Position numbers and translations under genes: made by a program | Shown: piece by piece, positions 35,847-36,512 of the stretch | Numbering within the stretch: the first letter of the stretch is position 1 | Layout: the number at the start of each line of letters is the position of its first letter | The notes under the pieces: model-generated | Told to the model about the DNA's origin: nothing | The model's database searches: none | Seen by the model: only the letters and a program-made list of their open reading frames with translations | Source: Opitutia bacterium | GTDB taxonomy: Bacteria; Verrucomicrobiota; Verrucomicrobiia; Opitutales; Seribacteraceae | DNA length: 36,512 bases | Direction: 5' to 3' | NCBI GenBank assembly: GCA_002716045.1 | Contig: PAZC01000031.1 | Span: 18,857 to 55,368, forward strand

Positions 35847-35876
35847 ATTCTAGGTGGAACGGTCAGAAACCGTCAA
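35847..35876 (-). promoter_or_regulatory. Promoter of the DUF1549 operon, possibly leaderless
   Basis: On the minus strand TTGACG (35876-35871) lies 18 nt from TAGAAT (35852-35847), a good sigma-70-type pair. Transcription would begin near 35840, only one or two bases before ATG 35838, and no Shine-Dalgarno is visible. An inverted repeat acggt-cagaa-accgt (35859-35873) overlaps the spacer and the -35, so it could be an operator. Confidence 0.5.
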
Positions 35877-35957
35877 ATAGTAACGAAGTCTCCAAAAGAA
35901 AGGTTTCACAAAGAAACTAAAGTTGGTGAAAAAGAAACTGGAACCTTGGTTCAATGG

Positions 35958-36512
35958 TCAGGGGCGAGTGGTCTCCATTTGCCATTCCAGACGAATCAAT
36001 TTAGGTCGAGCTCCCCTCCAAGGGGTTTTGGGCAAGGTTTGGACTTTGCCTTTCTTGACGTGATACTTGGCGCAAAGCCCCAACTCGTCGATCTCAGCCC
36101 AAGTTTGGAGCGCAGCGCCTGTCTGCACCTCCTTGAAATCGGCTGGGCTCAAGCGAATGATTTCGGATTCTCCGCCCTTGAGGTCGACGACGGACACGAA
36201 AGTCCCCTTTTTGCCACGGTAGGCCCGCCAGGCATTTTGCTGCAAGACGACTACAAAGGAATTCGCTTTTTCGCTTTCCAATTGAAGAGAAAGCAATGCG
36301 GCGGCGGGTCCCCGGTACATTGAATCGGTCACCTTGCGAGTCCAGTGCTGCCAGAGGCTCCGGTGGTTCCCATTAAGCGAGTACCAGTCATGAAATCCTC
36401 GCTTGAAGTCATCTATGAGAAGGGATGACTTGGCAGTGGCCTTGACTCCTGAATTTTTCAATTCCTCGGGTTTCGCGACCAGCATATTGGAACTGAGGCA
36501 GAACTGCTCCAC
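35958..36512 (-). CDS. Unidentified protein, C-terminal part only (N-terminus off the right edge)
   Basis: About 185 residues of a reading frame that enters from the right edge; the first codon in the window is GTG, which is probably internal. The piece is rich in W and aromatic residues: a LIDDFKRGFHDWYSLN stretch followed by DWY/WQHWTRK and several beta-strand-like segments (SFVVVLQQNAWRAYRG, ESEIIRLSPADFKEV, KLIRLEW). This looks like a beta-sandwich C-terminal domain, such as a carbohydrate-binding or accessory domain of a hydrolase. I do not recognise the family. It is separated by about 119 bases from the DUF1549 gene. Confidence 0.65.
   Translation of the reverse strand: MEQFCLSSNMLVAKPEELKNSGVKATAKSSLLIDDFKRGFHDWYSLNGNHRSLWQHWTRKVTDSMYRGPAAALLSLQLESEKANSFVVVLQQNAWRAYRGKKGTFVSVVDLKGGESEIIRLSPADFKEVQTGAALQTWAEIDELGLCAKYHVKKGKVQTLPKTPWRGARPKLIRLEWQMETTRP

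Noticed and set aside
1..36512. Defence system, phage, transposon, integron or RNA gene
   Set aside because: I looked for helicase/nuclease clusters, integrases, transposases, tRNA-like cloverleaf sequences and terminal repeats. The only helicase-like gene is a full-length RapA, and nothing else qualified.

Overview
The window reads as a chromosomal segment of a PVC-superphylum bacterium, most likely a marine Verrucomicrobiota. The grounds are a DUF1549/DUF1553 + DUF1501 pair fused into an operon with a PQQ-type sugar dehydrogenase/cytochrome c, four secreted formylglycine sulfatases, an SHD1-type N-terminal domain, a RapA-type Swi2/Snf2 ATPase, and a giant LamG/Ig/FN3 surface protein whose LamG domains end in the PVC-style 'KWGL..L.ASHPYK' motif. 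The taxonomic call is inference from gene content; there is no rRNA or other phylogenetic marker here.

Layout. (1) Positions 1-14291, minus strand: one uninterrupted reading frame of at least 4763 codons that runs off the left edge. It encodes an exported mosaic protein: signal peptide, discoidin-like domain, repeated putative-Ig (He_PIG), FN3-like, LamG, DUF2341 and PA14-like modules, and three glycine-rich repeats. I translated it through and checked the frame at about a dozen spread points; it never shifts. (2) 14292-14786: a non-coding, AT-rich gap. (3) 14787-21362, minus: rapA, an exported amidohydrolase, and two sulfatases, closely spaced. (4) 21579-24849, minus: an exported esterase, a membrane-anchored MtfA-like metallopeptidase and a third sulfatase, with near-zero spacing. 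(5) 24969-26462, plus: a divergent iduronate-2-sulfatase-like gene. (6) 26606-29947, plus: a YfbK-type von Willebrand A lipoprotein and an exported ARPP-1 (DUF6569) family protein, each followed by a strong hairpin terminator. (7) 30035-35838, minus: a tightly overlapping operon of DUF1549/1553, DUF1501, PQQ sugar dehydrogenase-cytochrome c and a HAD phosphatase. (8) 35958-36512, minus: the C-terminal part of another gene.

How the genes fit together. Nearly all products carry export signals, so the window is mostly envelope or periplasmic. The sulfatases, esterase and amidohydrolase are consistent with desulfation and deacylation of a sulfated polysaccharide, but no glycoside hydrolase, lyase, transporter or sulfatase-maturing enzyme is present here. 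The DUF1549/1501/sugar-dehydrogenase operon looks like an electron-transfer unit with c-type haem motifs. The giant protein is probably a cell-surface adhesin or glycan-binding protein. I see no defence system, CRISPR array, phage or transposon. The most unusual structure is in the giant protein: whole domains nested inside other domains, including one ~180-residue module present twice in two different host domains.
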